A DNA stretch of 64,000 nucleotides from Eucommia ulmoides (Eukaryota; Streptophyta; Magnoliopsida; Garryales; Eucommiaceae), in contig CM028327.1 of NCBI GenBank assembly GCA_016647705.1, positions 41,664,517 to 41,728,516 of the forward strand, read 5' to 3'. A program made the position numbers and the translations under genes. This document shows positions 11,088 through 22,705 of this stretch, in pieces (the stretch's first letter is position 1; every line of letters begins with the position of its first letter). A model generated the notes under the pieces. The model was not told the origin of the DNA. It made no database searches and saw only the letters and a list, made by a program, of their open reading frames with translations.

Positions 11088-12632
11088 TTACCGAAACGCC
11101 TGGCGAATTGGGAGAGAACAAGAATCCCAATTCTGTAGCTTTTCTTTTCCATTGGTTCGAATACCAGACCCATGACTTGGCCCTGCCTCGTCTCTCATGA
11201 TTACATTCACAGCTTCCTTGATCATTACTCTCTCAGGGTGCAACTTGAATCCTGCAGTCTCTTTCCCTTTGTTGAGGGTTTCTGCTGGATAGGGGAAAGT
11301 GACCCGGATATGCGGAATTTTCATTGGCTGGTTGTCTGGGGATCCATCCTTCTTCTTCCGGAAGAACTTCGCCCTGTCTGCTTTTGTCGGCTCGTATCCC
11401 AATCCGAATCTCCCCTTCTTTTCCTTGACTTCTATCGGTTCTGTAATTCCGTCTAGATTCTTGCCCAAACCTTTCCTGGGAATGCAACCCCGAGACTTCA
11501 TTTCTTTAGCAACGAAGGCCACAGTGTTAGACAGTGATGGTGTCATCTCGTGTCCTCCTTCCTTCACAAAGGTAGCATTCGCAACGTCGAACACGTGATA
11601 GGAGGCTTCAATCTTCTCCTTCTCCTTTCCGTCATCTGTTAACGGGACATGCCGACTTATCGCTTGATGGAAAGGTATGATATCTGAATCAGCCCTGATC
11701 ACGTACAGTGTGTCATTAATGATAAACTTGATCTTCTGATGTAGAGATGAAGGCACTGCCCCAACGTTATGGATCCATGGCCTCCCCAACAACAGGTTGT
11801 ACGAAGCAGGTATGTCGAGCACTTGGAACTTCGCATTGAACTGTATTGGACCAATTTCAATTGGCAGGTCAATCTCTCCAACGCTATCTCTCCTAGCCCC
11901 ATCGAATGCTCGGATAACCGTCTTAGACGATCGAACCTGTGATAGATCTATCCCCATTTCTTCCAGGGTCGACAAAGGACAGATATTTAGTGCCGATCCA
12001 TTGTCAATCAGCACCCGAGCTATGAACATTCCATGGCTTTCGACCGTGATATTCAAAGGCTTGTTGTGACCTGTTCCATCATCGTCCATCTCGTCATCTG
12101 TGAAAGTGATGGTGTTAGATCCTAGGACCTGCTCGACCAGAGTGACAAACTTCTCCGGAGAGATCGTGCTGGGCAAGTGGGCTTCATTTAGGACTTTCAG
12201 CAGTGCCTGTCTATGTACTTCTGAGGATAGGAGTAGTGAGAGCATCGAGATTTGCGCCGGTGTTTTGCTGAGTTGCTCCACTATCTTGTATTCTGAATGG
12301 AAGTCGTGAGCCTCCAGCTCTGACACTGGCTTTTTCAGGGCCCCTCTTGGTTCCCTCACAGGAATCCTGATCAAATCCTGTGGCGTATATACCCTTCCAG
12401 ACCGAGTGATTCCACTGGTTTCTCCTACTGAGATTGGTAATTCTTCTCCTTCTCCTGTTTTAGCGACGATCTCATAATTCCATGGAACCTTATTGAGATT
12501 TTCCACCATCTTTTGGATTGGGAAAGACAAAACTAGAGATTTCTCCAGTTTTTGGGCTACCATTTCTAGATGTAATTCGAACCCTCCGTAGAGAACCTCC
12601 GGGTGTAAATAAACACCACCGATATCGATCAC
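11088..12632 (-). pseudogene. Protease region of the Tat/Ogre-like element
   Basis: A minus-strand stretch of about 514 residues. An aspartic protease-like segment (VLIDNGSALNICPL, later YNLLLGRPWIH) is followed by a G-patch-like GCIPRKGLGKNLDGI and a linker. Presence between gag and reverse transcriptase fits Tat-clade order. Confidence 0.85.
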
Positions 12633-12639
12633 ATCAACT

Positions 12640-14497
12640 TCTTCTTCGACCTCCTATGTGAAAATTAGATTGACGCCACTTCCTGAGGAGGCGTGTTCAG
12701 GCAACGGATTTTGTTGACAATTTGGCGTACCGGCCTCAGGTTTTTTAGGAAACGTGATGGCTCCGGTCCGTATAAACTCTTGGATTTTGTCTTTTAGCTG
12801 AAAGCATTGCTCAGTCGCATGTCCTCTGGTTCCCGAGTGGTATTCACAGAAAGCATTTGAAGAAGCTGCTTTACTCCCAGGTTTAACTTCGTAGAATGGA
12901 AGGCGCGTCAGCATCCCCTGCTTCAAACAATTCTGGTACAACTCGGTGATCGAGACCGGAAGGTCTTGTAGCTCTCTGTTGTCGTTCTGAAAATTTCCCC
13001 CAGTAGCATGAGGTAGAAGGTCTTGGTGGTATTGGGTTCCTGACCTTGGAGTGCGGTTAGGAATTTGAGGTGGGGTGTTCGAGCGTGGTTGATAGGTATG
13101 GTAAGAGGGTGTTGGGTAGGCTTGAGGGTAATATTGGGGAATGTGGTTTTGATAAGGGGGAGGTACATTTTGGTAATAACGGGGGCGGCTTTGGGAATAG
13201 GGTTGGTTTTGAGGATAATTTTGGTTTTGGCGATTTTGAGGAGGGTAGTTGTGATATTGGTTGTTCTGGTTCGGGTAGTTCTGGGGACAAGAGGCTTGGG
13301 GGTAGTTCTGGTAATGGGTTTACCGAGGGGAAACGACAACAGCTACTTCATTTTCTTTCATCTTTGGCGGGGCTGACCTTTTTGTCAGATTGGATTGGGC
13401 CCCTTCAATTTTCCCGCTCCTTATTCCTTCTTCCGTCACCTCGGCCTATTTGATCGCATTGCCGAAAGAAACCACTGCTATGCTCGAGAGATCTCGATAG
13501 AACGGCGGTGACTGAATTGACTTGAATATCTCTAACTGAGCCTCCTTGCTCAGCTTAGGGACAACTTTGGCAGCCTCTTCCCTCCAACGAGCCGTATACC
13601 TCCGGAAACTTTCGTCTTTACTTTTCAGTATCTGGTAGAGGGTATTGCGGTCTGGCGCGGCATCCCTATTGTACACATATTGCTCACAGAAGGCCTCTAC
13701 CAGATCTTCAAATGTTTTAATCTGTGATAGCTCCAGGGTCATGTACCAGTTGAGAGCCGGCCCTTTCAACGATCTCTGAAACATCTTTAGGCAAAGGTCT
13801 TCGTTCCGAGCATGAATTCCTAACTCCTCTTTGTAAATACTGACATGCCATTCTGGAGGGCTAGTGCCATCATATTTTGTGAACTCTGGAACCACGAAAT
13901 TTTTCGGGTACACAATCCTGGGTACACAATCCCGGGTGGTGCTGATAACTCTTTGTACGTCGCTTTCCTGGACGGCTTCTCCTTTTGCCATTCTTCCATA
14001 GTTTTTTCCAATTTCTCCATTTTCAGAAGCCAAGCCGGTGGAGGGCCATTCTCTTCTTTGTTTTCAGTTTCAATGGCCGGGGCCGGTTGGCTATCATTTG
14101 AATTGTTTGGTGGAGCAACGACCCTCTCCGGGTGAATGAGGATCTGCGGGGCGGCGGGGGCCGAGCCCTCTGGCGAGGCCTGATAGACATGCCCCTAGAT
14201 GGGATATGTCGGAGCTCCATAGGCGAAAGGATGAGGGCCCATCTGAGGTCTATAGTAGACCGGTACTGCAAAGTTCGGGCCGACGTGGTTCGGATTCGGC
14301 CCTGAGTTCTCCATCCCGATACTTGCAGGGTTTCCATTTGGGGATTCAGTCACAGGAGTCCCGTTGGACGGAGGAATAGGCACATCCTGAGGTCGGCTAA
14401 GTTCGTTGATCTTTTCCATCAACCTGTCAATAGTTTCCTGCATCTGAGCTATCTGGGTCGTTCGGGGAGATTCGGGATTGCTTTCTGATGTCATCCT
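12640..14497 (-). pseudogene. gag region of the Tat/Ogre-like element
   Basis: The minus-strand coding remains start near a Met at 14494 with a predicted coiled segment (TAQMQETIDRLMEKINEL type). They continue with a typical plant gypsy capsid region including FTKYDGTSPPEWHVSIYKEE, LKGPALNWYMTL and FEDLVEAFCEQYVYN. A knuckle-like motif (CEYHSGTRGHATEQC) follows nearer the protease. The family uses this as the structural protein. Treated as a broken fossil. Confidence 0.85.
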
Positions 14498-15138
14498 GGA
14501 ATGAGTCTGTGCTCGACTGCGTGTAAAGATCGGACTTCGAAAGGGGGGAACTGGATTTGCTTTTCTGGGACCAATTTTCTTTGTCTTGTCCTTTTCTTTT
14601 TCACCTACAAAAAAAAATCATTTTTTTAGTTCACGTGGGTCTTAGGTGGCCTTAAAGCCCTTTCTAATTCGAAGATTTCAATTTCGATAACGACTAATTA
14701 AATTTTTATTTATTTTTTTTTTATTATTTTTTGTTTTTTTTTTTTTGTCGTTCCCTACCGATATTGAAAACTTTGAACTTGTTTGGTGTGCCCTTTTTTT
14801 TTTTTTTTTTTTTTTTAGGACTTCCCCAGACGTAATAAATCCATCAAGTACAAAAAACCCCTTTCTCGTCTTGTATCATAGAATCCTGAGGGGATAATAT
14901 GGATACAAGACAGTTTTGTTTTTGTCAGAGGATTTACAACGATATAAGGGCCTGAGAGGAAATAAGGAATATATATATATATATATATATAAAATAAAAA
15001 ATAAATGATAAAAAAATAAAAAAATAAAAAAATCACAACTTATTTACTGAATTGAGGGAAAAAATAAAATAAAATTTAACATTCGGACTTTAGATTAGTT
15101 GGACTTATTCAGACATATTGGGCTCGACCCTCAGTCGG

Positions 15139-15156
15139 TCCCCAGCGGAGTCGCCA
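15139..15156 (-). promoter_or_regulatory. Primer-binding site of the gypsy element
   Basis: On the minus strand TGGCGACTCCGCTGGGGA lies two bases inside the upstream LTR. It starts with TGG as needed to pair with a tRNA CCA end. It resembles the tRNA-Arg-type site I recall for Ogre elements; the tRNA identity is from memory. Confidence 0.7.
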
Positions 15157-15589
15157 GCTGAATGCGCCCCGATTTTCCAGAGAAAATCAAAAAAAAATAG
15201 ATATATGCTTTATATATGCTTGGCGCTGGTAAAATGAGAAGGGTTTTAAAAACGTCGATTTTCTCATTAAAATATACTTAAGCCTGTTTTAGAAAAAGGA
15301 GTCGCCACCTAGCATTAGGTTTAAATGATGTGCTAGGTCACCATATTTTTCTTTTTTGAAAATAATTTAAAAAAATGGTTTAAGTAAAATTTGACTCCAA
15401 AAATAACATGGTCTGACCCGAGATTCGTTTAAAGAGTTCGGGGGTCAGTTACGCTCAAGGAAGGTGTCAAGCACCCCAAGACGCCCGTCCAAAGACGGTA
15501 CCTTATCCGATTAAGTCCAATTAGAATTTAAATCCGAATATTTTTATTTTATTTTTAAATCCTCCTTATATACACATATACACATACCC

Positions 15590-16751
15590 ACACATTGAGG
15601 GAAGTGATCTCCCTTCTAAACCTAGGCCGTTCTGATGGAAGGCTGGGAATTTTCCACCTTATCTTGTTAGTACATTATATTTAATACAAATTAAATAAAA
15701 CACCCGCACACACGCATCGAGGGGAGTAATTCCCTTCTAAATTTAAGCCGTTCAAATTGAAGGTTGAGAATTTTTCACCTCGTATTGTTAGTACATTATA
15801 TTTAATACAAATTAAATAAAACACCCGCACACACGCATCGAGGGGAGTAATTCCCTTCTAAATTTAAGCCGTTCAAATTAAAGGTTGGGAATTTTCCACC
15901 TCGTATTGTTAGTACATTATATTTAATACAAATTAAATAAAACACCCGCACACACGCATCGAGGGGAGTAATTCCCTTCTAAATTTAAGCCGTTCAAATT
16001 GAAGGTTGGGAATTTTCCACCTCGTATTGTTAGCACATTATATTTAATACAAATTAAATAAAACACCCGCACACACGCATCGAGGAGAGTAATTCCTTTC
16101 TAAATTTTAGCCATTCAAATTGAAGGTTGAGAATTTTCCACCTCGTATTGTTAGCACATTATATTTAATACAAATTAAATAAAACACCCGCACACACGCA
16201 TCGAGGGGAGTAATTCCCTTCTAAATTTAAGCCGTTCAAATTGAAGGTTGGGAATTTTCCACCTCGTATTGTTAGTACATTATATTTAATACAAATTAAA
16301 TAAAATACCCGCACACACGCATCGAGGGGAGTAATTCCCTTCTAAATTTAAGCCGTTCAAATTGAAGGTTGGAAATTTTTCACCTCGTATTGTTAGCACA
16401 TTATATTTAATACAAATTAAATAAAACACCCGCACACACGCATCGAGGGGAGTAATTCCCTTCTAAATTTTAGCCATTCAAATTGAAGGTTAGGAATTTT
16501 CTACCTCGTATTGTTAGCACATTATATTTAATACAAATTAAATAAAACACCCGCACACACGCATCGAGGAGAGTAATTCCCTTCTAAATTTTAGCCATTC
16601 AAATTGAAGGTTGGGAATTTTCCACCTCGTATTGTTAGTACATTATATTTAATACAAATTAAATAAAACACCCGCACACACGCATCGAGGGGAGTAATTC
16701 CCTTCTAAATTTAAGCGATTCAAATTGAAGGTTGGGAATTTTCCACCTCGT
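15590..16751. repeat. 121-bp tandem array inside the upstream LTR
   Basis: The same unit as at 3438-4481, but nine good copies after the degenerate first. The order of the two sub-variants differs between LTRs, so units were gained, lost or converted since insertion. Confidence 0.9.
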
Positions 16752-17114
16752 TTTATTTACTCAAAAAAAAATAAAATAAATAAATAAATAAAAAAATAAA
16801 TAAAAAAATAAAAAGTAATAAATAAATAAATAAATAAAATAATAAATAATAAAGGAAGAAAAAAAAGAAAAAAAATCTAATTTACAAAAAAAAATTATTA
16901 TAATAACAACTTAAAAAATAAGAGTAAGATTTACAACAGATGAAAATTTACTACCTTCTTGGAGATTTTTCTTCTTCAAAATTACAATAAAATGAAAATA
17001 ATATTATTTTCTTCAAAATTTTTCTCCAGATTTTCCCTCTCCCTTACAAAAATTTCTCTCAAAAAATTTCTTCCCCCCAAAAATTCTCCTCTCTGAGTTG
17101 TCTGAGCCCTCTTC

Positions 17115-17122
17115 TATTTATA
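17115..17122 (-). promoter_or_regulatory. LTR TATA box
   Basis: TATAAATA on the minus strand in the upstream LTR, followed downstream by GAAGAGGGCTCAG and a C/A-rich leader. The matching position in the other LTR is 4849-4856. It fixes the U3/R boundary roughly 30 bases further along the minus strand. Confidence 0.6.
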
Positions 17123-17654
17123 GGAAATTTCTGAAACTTGCCGACAAAAAAAAAACGACCAAAAGGTAAGAAAATATTAAAAAAAAAAAAAGGGGTAGGT
17201 GCACCGAAATTTGGTGCACCCACCAGCTTTTGGGTGCACCGAATTCGGTGCACCCAAAAGCAGGGGGGACACCCCCCTGCTGGCCACATGTGCGGCCAGA
17301 CCACTGGTCGCACCAGCGACCAGTGGCTGGTCGTTGGTGCGGCCAGCACAAATGGTCGCACCAGCGACCATTTTGCAGCCCCCCCCGCGTTCGGTTCAGG
17401 CCTCTCTCGTTCTCGTCTGTTTCTTGTCCATTTTGTTCCGGATTAACGCGTTTTTATTCCACTTCGAAAAATCTACAAAACCAAAAAAAAAAATCAATTA
17501 CTAATATTTAATTTACTTAAGAGATTAATAAAACTTAATTTAGCAGTATTAAACCGCATAAATACGGTACAATAAAAAAAATAAAAAAAAGGTAACTATA
17601 AAATAAAGTATAATTTTTTTGCGAGGCGGTCAAAAATGCCGTGTCTACAGCAAT

Positions 17655-18857
17655 AAAATAATGTATTTAAATCAACCAATCAAATTATTCTAATACATAA
17701 TAAAACACTGCACACATATTTCCCTACTAATTATAGGATCGTTTCACCTCACAATCGGGAGTTACGACGCTACCGTAACATGTACAACTGTGTCATCTAA
17801 GGTGGCTATCAGTGTTAAGGCTATTTAATATCTCCAATAGTAGGAGACAACATGTGGTATAAACCATTATATCATGATAATAACCATCATCATTAACAAC
17901 AACAACAACAACAACAGCAACAGATATCAATCACTTGCAGGACTTGCCCTCCTGTCAGATCACAATACAACGTCCTACAGGACATGCCCTCCTGTTAGGA
18001 CCAACAACATCCCGCAGGATAGCCCTCTTGTCGGGATCACACTATGGCATAGTCGGATAATAAAAATCATTTTTCATATTTAAAAAATTTACTTGATCCG
18101 CATAATGTTATAAAATAATTCATTTTAATAAATATATTTTTTTTCGCATTTTAGTACAAAAATATAATTTGACAATTTACATATAAGATAGTATACTCAC
18201 CTCGATTTTTGCGCTAATAAAAATACTATCGGCAAAATACTACGTGGTTGGCGTAGCCTGTGAACCTAACAACCAAATGACCTAAACTAAGAATTTATTT
18301 AAAGTAAATCTAGTATGCAGTGCGATGCACTATTTCCCATTCCCAAATTTTTTTATTATACGAAATTATTTAACGCCTAATTTCTTAAGTTAATATTAAC
18401 TGTACAAAAACTATTATAACAATGACTACAAATTTTTTCCCAAATAATGTAATCTACAGAAAAAACATTAATCGACTGTTAAAATTTTTATTAGTCAACG
18501 AAATACTAAAAATTGTCGTATTGATAAAATTTACAATTTTTATCTTAAATTGTATTCTTCACAAGTTTGATATATTTATATCCACTATATTTCTCGAACC
18601 CACTTGTATATTTTTTACATATAAATATACGTGTGCACAGGACCGTACAAATAATTTCATGAATTAATCGTGATATATATTTTTATTTTAGTAATATATA
18701 TTACCTTCAACTGTGTTTCTGCTTATGTTTTTTTTTTTTTTCCCTTTTTTTAATTTTTCGTGGTATAGAACAAACACACACACAATACCCATACATATAT
18801 ATATATATATATCCAAATGACCACCGCCTTCCTTTACCATTTTCTTTATTATTATTA

Positions 18858-18888
<31 letters not shown>

Positions 18889-18923
18889 TTAGGCTTGGAC
18901 ACGCGTGATATTACACACCTATA
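17655..18923. other. Spacer between gypsy element and Helitron
   Basis: AT-rich, holding the right part of the possible older LTR remnant. Three imperfect repeats with GCCCTCCTGT lie around 17936-18035. Microsatellites are (AAC)n at 17897-17915, (TA)n near 18798 and (ATT)n at 18850-18875. No gene was recognised. Confidence 0.55.
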
Positions 18924-21611
18924 TCTATATAATAAATCAGCTCATTTACATTCACAGCCATTCGATGTCTCTGGATAATCGTAACTGTTGGATGTCTTTT
19001 GATATATACAACATCTATATACAACATATCTATATAATATATCTATCTATAATAATATACAATATTCAACACTTACCATCAATCATACTTTTTAACACTT
19101 ACCATCGTCTACAGTATCCCGTCCTTGCCTGCCTTTGCATTTACTTCGTCTCTCTCTCTTCCTTCCTCGCGCTCCCTCTCCACTTCCGACAATAGCTATC
19201 ACCGTCCACTCCCTCTCCGCCTCCTCCGCCATCCTCTCGCCACCGCCACTGCCACCTCCGCTCCATTTCGCCGCGATGTCATCGCCTCGCCATCCACGCC
19301 GTTATCCTTCCTCGCGATTTCTTCTTTCTCCCTCGCGACGACTTCTCCCTTCCTCCAGACGACGACGGTGGCTTAGCTCTCGACTCCTCCAATCGCTCAC
19401 GGTCCTCACTCCCGATGTCGCAGATTCCCTGGTAAGCCTCTTTTTCTCTCTCTCAACCACCACGATTCACAGCTCTTTGTTTTGAAATTCATTGGTTTGA
19501 ATTTGATTTTTTTTAAGGGTTTCTGAAATTAGGGTCTCTTTCTCTCTTGATTTTGGGTTTCGAAACCCTTAAAATTGAAGCTCTCTCTCTATCTCGGTCG
19601 TGCTGCCTGTAAGAAATCACCACCATCGTCGCAATCAGGTCACCTTCATCAATGGCATACGCTCCTATCTTGCAGAAAATTCCAGGTTCGTCATTCTCTC
19701 TCTCCTTCTCCGTCTCTGCTTTTCGTTTTTCAGTTTGTTCGATTTTCAAAACCCTCACTCGATTTGAGTTGATCTGAGTTGGGACACCGATTGTGGAGTT
19801 GATCTGTTCCCATCTCTGTTTCTGTTCCTGTTCCCGAATTTGTATGAACTCACCAATCTGATTTCATATTGATTGCTCCCTAATTAGATCACCAAGTTTA
19901 CATTACGATGAAATCTATATGAGTGTTTGTATTCTGATTTCATATTCTACGGACGTCATATAGAGCACCAAATGTTTGATGAAATCTCTAATTGATGAAC
20001 CATGTTCAGTTTCCATTATGTTTTCATCGTGAATTTGTATTATGATGTTTGCAAATTTCATTTTCCATTCTGTTTCCATCTTCTAATGTTTGACAACAAT
20101 TAGATCACTGATTTCATACCCGAATTTGTATGAACTCGAGGTCCTCTTGGTTTAACATTTACATTTTTTTTATTTTGTATCGAATATAAAGTATTCCATT
20201 TGGATGGATTTTATTTCTATTATATTTTAAATTTTAATTGCTTAGGCAAGAAGAGAACCAAGTCATTAGAATGTCGCTCTTGCTTTTGGTATGGGTGTAG
20301 TCATTGTACCACTTACTCATGTTTGTACCATTTGTTCTTATTTAAACAAGCCGCAAATCATTTAAGTTGAAGTCTGCTGAAGTAAAGTAACACAACCGCT
20401 TTTAGTTTTTTGCATAATATATAGATTATGTTTGTTCACTTCATATTTTTAACTTCACAGTTCGTATTCAGCTTTTATTATGCTTCATCATTGTTCCCAT
20501 GTAGGAAAAGCAGCTCTTTCCTCTTCTTGCTGAAAACAGTCGACACATCGATTCCATTGTCGTTGATGTGGTTTGTCAGATATGTATCTGAATTTGAATT
20601 TGTTTTTCGAGATGGGATATGTCTTTCTTATTATTCATTTTGTTTCTTCAATTGAGGTAAATCATATAGATATTTGCTTTTTTAACGTGAGCACTACATG
20701 TTTGATGAAATGCCTGACTGATGAATGTATTTATAGGATACATATATATTTATATTCTTATTTTATATTGCTAACTATTTCCATTCTGGTTTCATATTGC
20801 TACACGTGTTAATCTGCACTTTCTCTGTTCGATTATAGAAGTAGAGGAAAGAGAGAGAAACTAACAAGGAGGGAAAGAAGCGACTGTAAAAGCAAGTTAA
20901 ATCTTACCTCTCGAACTTGGTAAGACGTTCTCATTCAATGTAAATAATGTAATTATATGGGTATAGAATTTATGTGGGGAAGTGACGTGTTACATGAATT
21001 TTTTTTTCTCAACCTCAACTTTTAACCACTATTAACTATTTACTTCATAAATAGGATTAGTACCTTTCAACCGCAATGTTGACCACTTAATTGAAACATA
21101 TGAATTTATTAGTACCTTTTAACCACTACTAACCACAATGCTGACCACTTAATGCTGACAAATAAAATTCATCTGTTTCAGTTCATCTAATTAGTACCTT
21201 TTAATCACTACTAACTTTTAACCGCTTAATAATGAATCCTGTAGCAGAATTTTGTGTATGCAAATATCAATGCTGATCACTTAAATGAAAAAAATAAAGT
21301 TACAAATCAAAATTACACATTATTTTAGTTGCATAAACACTGTTATATCATATAAGCCACAAAAATATTGGCAGTTTACTGTAAATAAGCCAAGCAGTTG
21401 CGTTTTGTTGCTATTTCTGTGTCAGGTCATTTGAGATTTAGTTTCTAAATTAATTATTTGTCTCAAGTACTATATTTATTCATCTATGTTATTATCTAGG
21501 TGAGTTTTTAAATTTTTTTCCTATTAAAGATTTTTTTTTTCTTTGATTGCATAATTATATTATGAACCATAATATTACAACTTACACATGTTTTAGTTTC
21601 AAAACATTTAG

Positions 21612-21725
21612 GTGGGGCAATTGCAACATATTGATGATATCTACTGTGCAAGAACGGAAGGACCTTGAAATCCCAGAACTAGAACCACTAGATCTCTCCC
21701 GCTCCTGGAGTCATGTTTTAAATGG
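21612..21725 (+). pseudogene. Possible captured exon in the Helitron
   Basis: A stretch of higher GC than its surroundings, with two open frames (one reads ERKDLEIPELEPLDLSRSW). It sits between an AG after a T-rich tract and a GT. No family was recognised. It could equally be chance coding. Confidence 0.25.
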
Positions 21726-22551
21726 TACCTCGCTCTCAAATCTAACGCATTTAATTTCCAATTTTCTTTTTTTTTTTTTTTTGCAACCACTGGATTTTGT
21801 TTAGGGATTTTTATTTCATTTATCTTAAGGAATTAATTTGATTTAGTTTTATGAATTTTGATATGAATTTGTACTACTTAGTTTCTTTTGACTCTGATAT
21901 TTTTGTTCTCAACTTTCTGTTTTGTTATTTTTGTTCTCAAGTTTCTGGGAACGTAAGGAGATTTTTTCCCTATAAGATTCTTCTCAATTTTTTTCCCAGA
22001 TTTCTTTTTCTGTTCTAATTTGTTTTTGTTATAGAAACATAAATTTGAGAATGTAAATACACTCTCATTTTCTCATTTCATTATTTCCACATTAATTACC
22101 CATAATCTTTGATGAATTTGCTGATTAGATACAAAATTTTAAAGTAAATCAGTTATGGATATTTAATTTTATTGTTGATTTAAATTTTCTATCTGGATCT
22201 TCCCCTTTCAACTGTTTTCAATTGATTCTGTACTTTGTTCTGTCACTAATGGTTGAATTTCGTTTAAATGGGCAATTACATTTATGGTTTCGGCATTTTT
22301 TTTCCCAAGCATTGGTTGCGTTTATCGGGATCAACCTATTCCTATCCTCTTGGATCATGACCATTTTGGGTGTCAAATTACTCCATGTTGTAGACTTAAA
22401 TAAACATCTTAAATTTGGACATGAAATTATGTTGTGGGGTAGGTGAGTGGGGCAATTGATGCAAAATTTGATTTTAGATATTTAATTACTATAAATTTTG
22501 GTATGGATACTCAGTTTTTTTTGTTCTCTTGCAAATTTCGCTAATTTGTAG

Positions 22552-22705
22552 GTTGCTCGCCAGAGCCATGCCCATCTTAGCAGCAAAAATGACCTTATGT
22601 CAATTGAAGCTACTCATTTTATATGCCTTGAGTGTCGGGCATTGTTGCGAAACTCTACAATTTGGTTGCCGAGAGATCAAAACACTAGATTGGAAAGGCT
22701 TTACG
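22552..22705 (+). pseudogene. Exon-like fragment captured in the Helitron
   Basis: After TTTGTAG one frame reads VARQSHAHLSSKNDLMSIEA, then THFICLECRALLRNSTIWL and PRDQNTRLERLYDR. It includes a CLEC cysteine pair and is followed by a possible GT donor. Composition is protein-like, unlike the flanking AT-rich sequence. I do not recognise the family. A duplicated ~20-base stretch (GTAACAATCTTTCTTTGTTC) follows directly. It is probably a transduplicated exon of a host gene. Confidence 0.4.

Larger units (their letters stand above)
3010..17649 (-). mobile_element. Ty3-gypsy LTR retroelement, Tat/Ogre-like
   Basis: A 14.6-kb element on the minus strand. It has two LTRs (15159-17649 upstream and 3010-5371 downstream in its own sense), each TG...CA, and a perfect 5-bp target duplication GCAAT (3005-3009 and 17650-17654). 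A primer-binding site resembling the tRNA-Arg type used by Ogre elements adjoins the upstream LTR. The order gag, protease, reverse transcriptase, RNase H, second RNase H, integrase, with a second archaeal-type RNase H domain, places it in the Tat clade. A long non-coding 3' region with minisatellites precedes the downstream LTR. In the first ~480 aligned LTR bases I count about seven differences (about 1.5%), so it is young, of the order of a million years at usual plant rates. The coding part looks broken, with perhaps four to six breaks. Confidence 0.93.
15159..17649 (-). repeat. LTR, upstream copy (5' LTR in element sense)
   Basis: About 2.49 kb, beginning TGAATGCGCCCCG on the plus strand and ending GTGTCTACA. 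It contains nine clear ~121-bp tandem units plus a degenerate first one. A minus-strand TATAAATA box lies at 17115-17122, and a cluster of GC-rich palindromes lies upstream of it in the U3 part. It is about 130 bases longer than its partner, roughly one tandem unit. Confidence 0.93.
2561..18915. mobile_element. Possible older LTR remnant split by the younger gypsy element
   Basis: The sequence from TGTCACACTCCCACCC (2561) to 3009, continued from 17655 to ...GTGATATTACA (18915), has the TGT...ACA ends typical of plant Ty3-gypsy LTRs. The Tat/Ogre-like element lies inside it. The right half includes three imperfect copies of a ~35-base unit around 17936-18035 and AAC and ATT microsatellites. 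No target duplication was found and no internal coding region is visible, so a decayed solo LTR is only a plausible reading. It must be older than the element nested in it. Confidence 0.35.

Noticed and set aside
13057-13453. Gly-, Pro- or Thr-rich frames on both strands
   Set aside because: Frames over the low-complexity part of the retroelement gag region.
19125-19485. Ser/Pro/Thr-rich frames resembling a signal or wall protein
   Set aside because: Pyrimidine-rich DNA inside the Helitron; no start context or domain.
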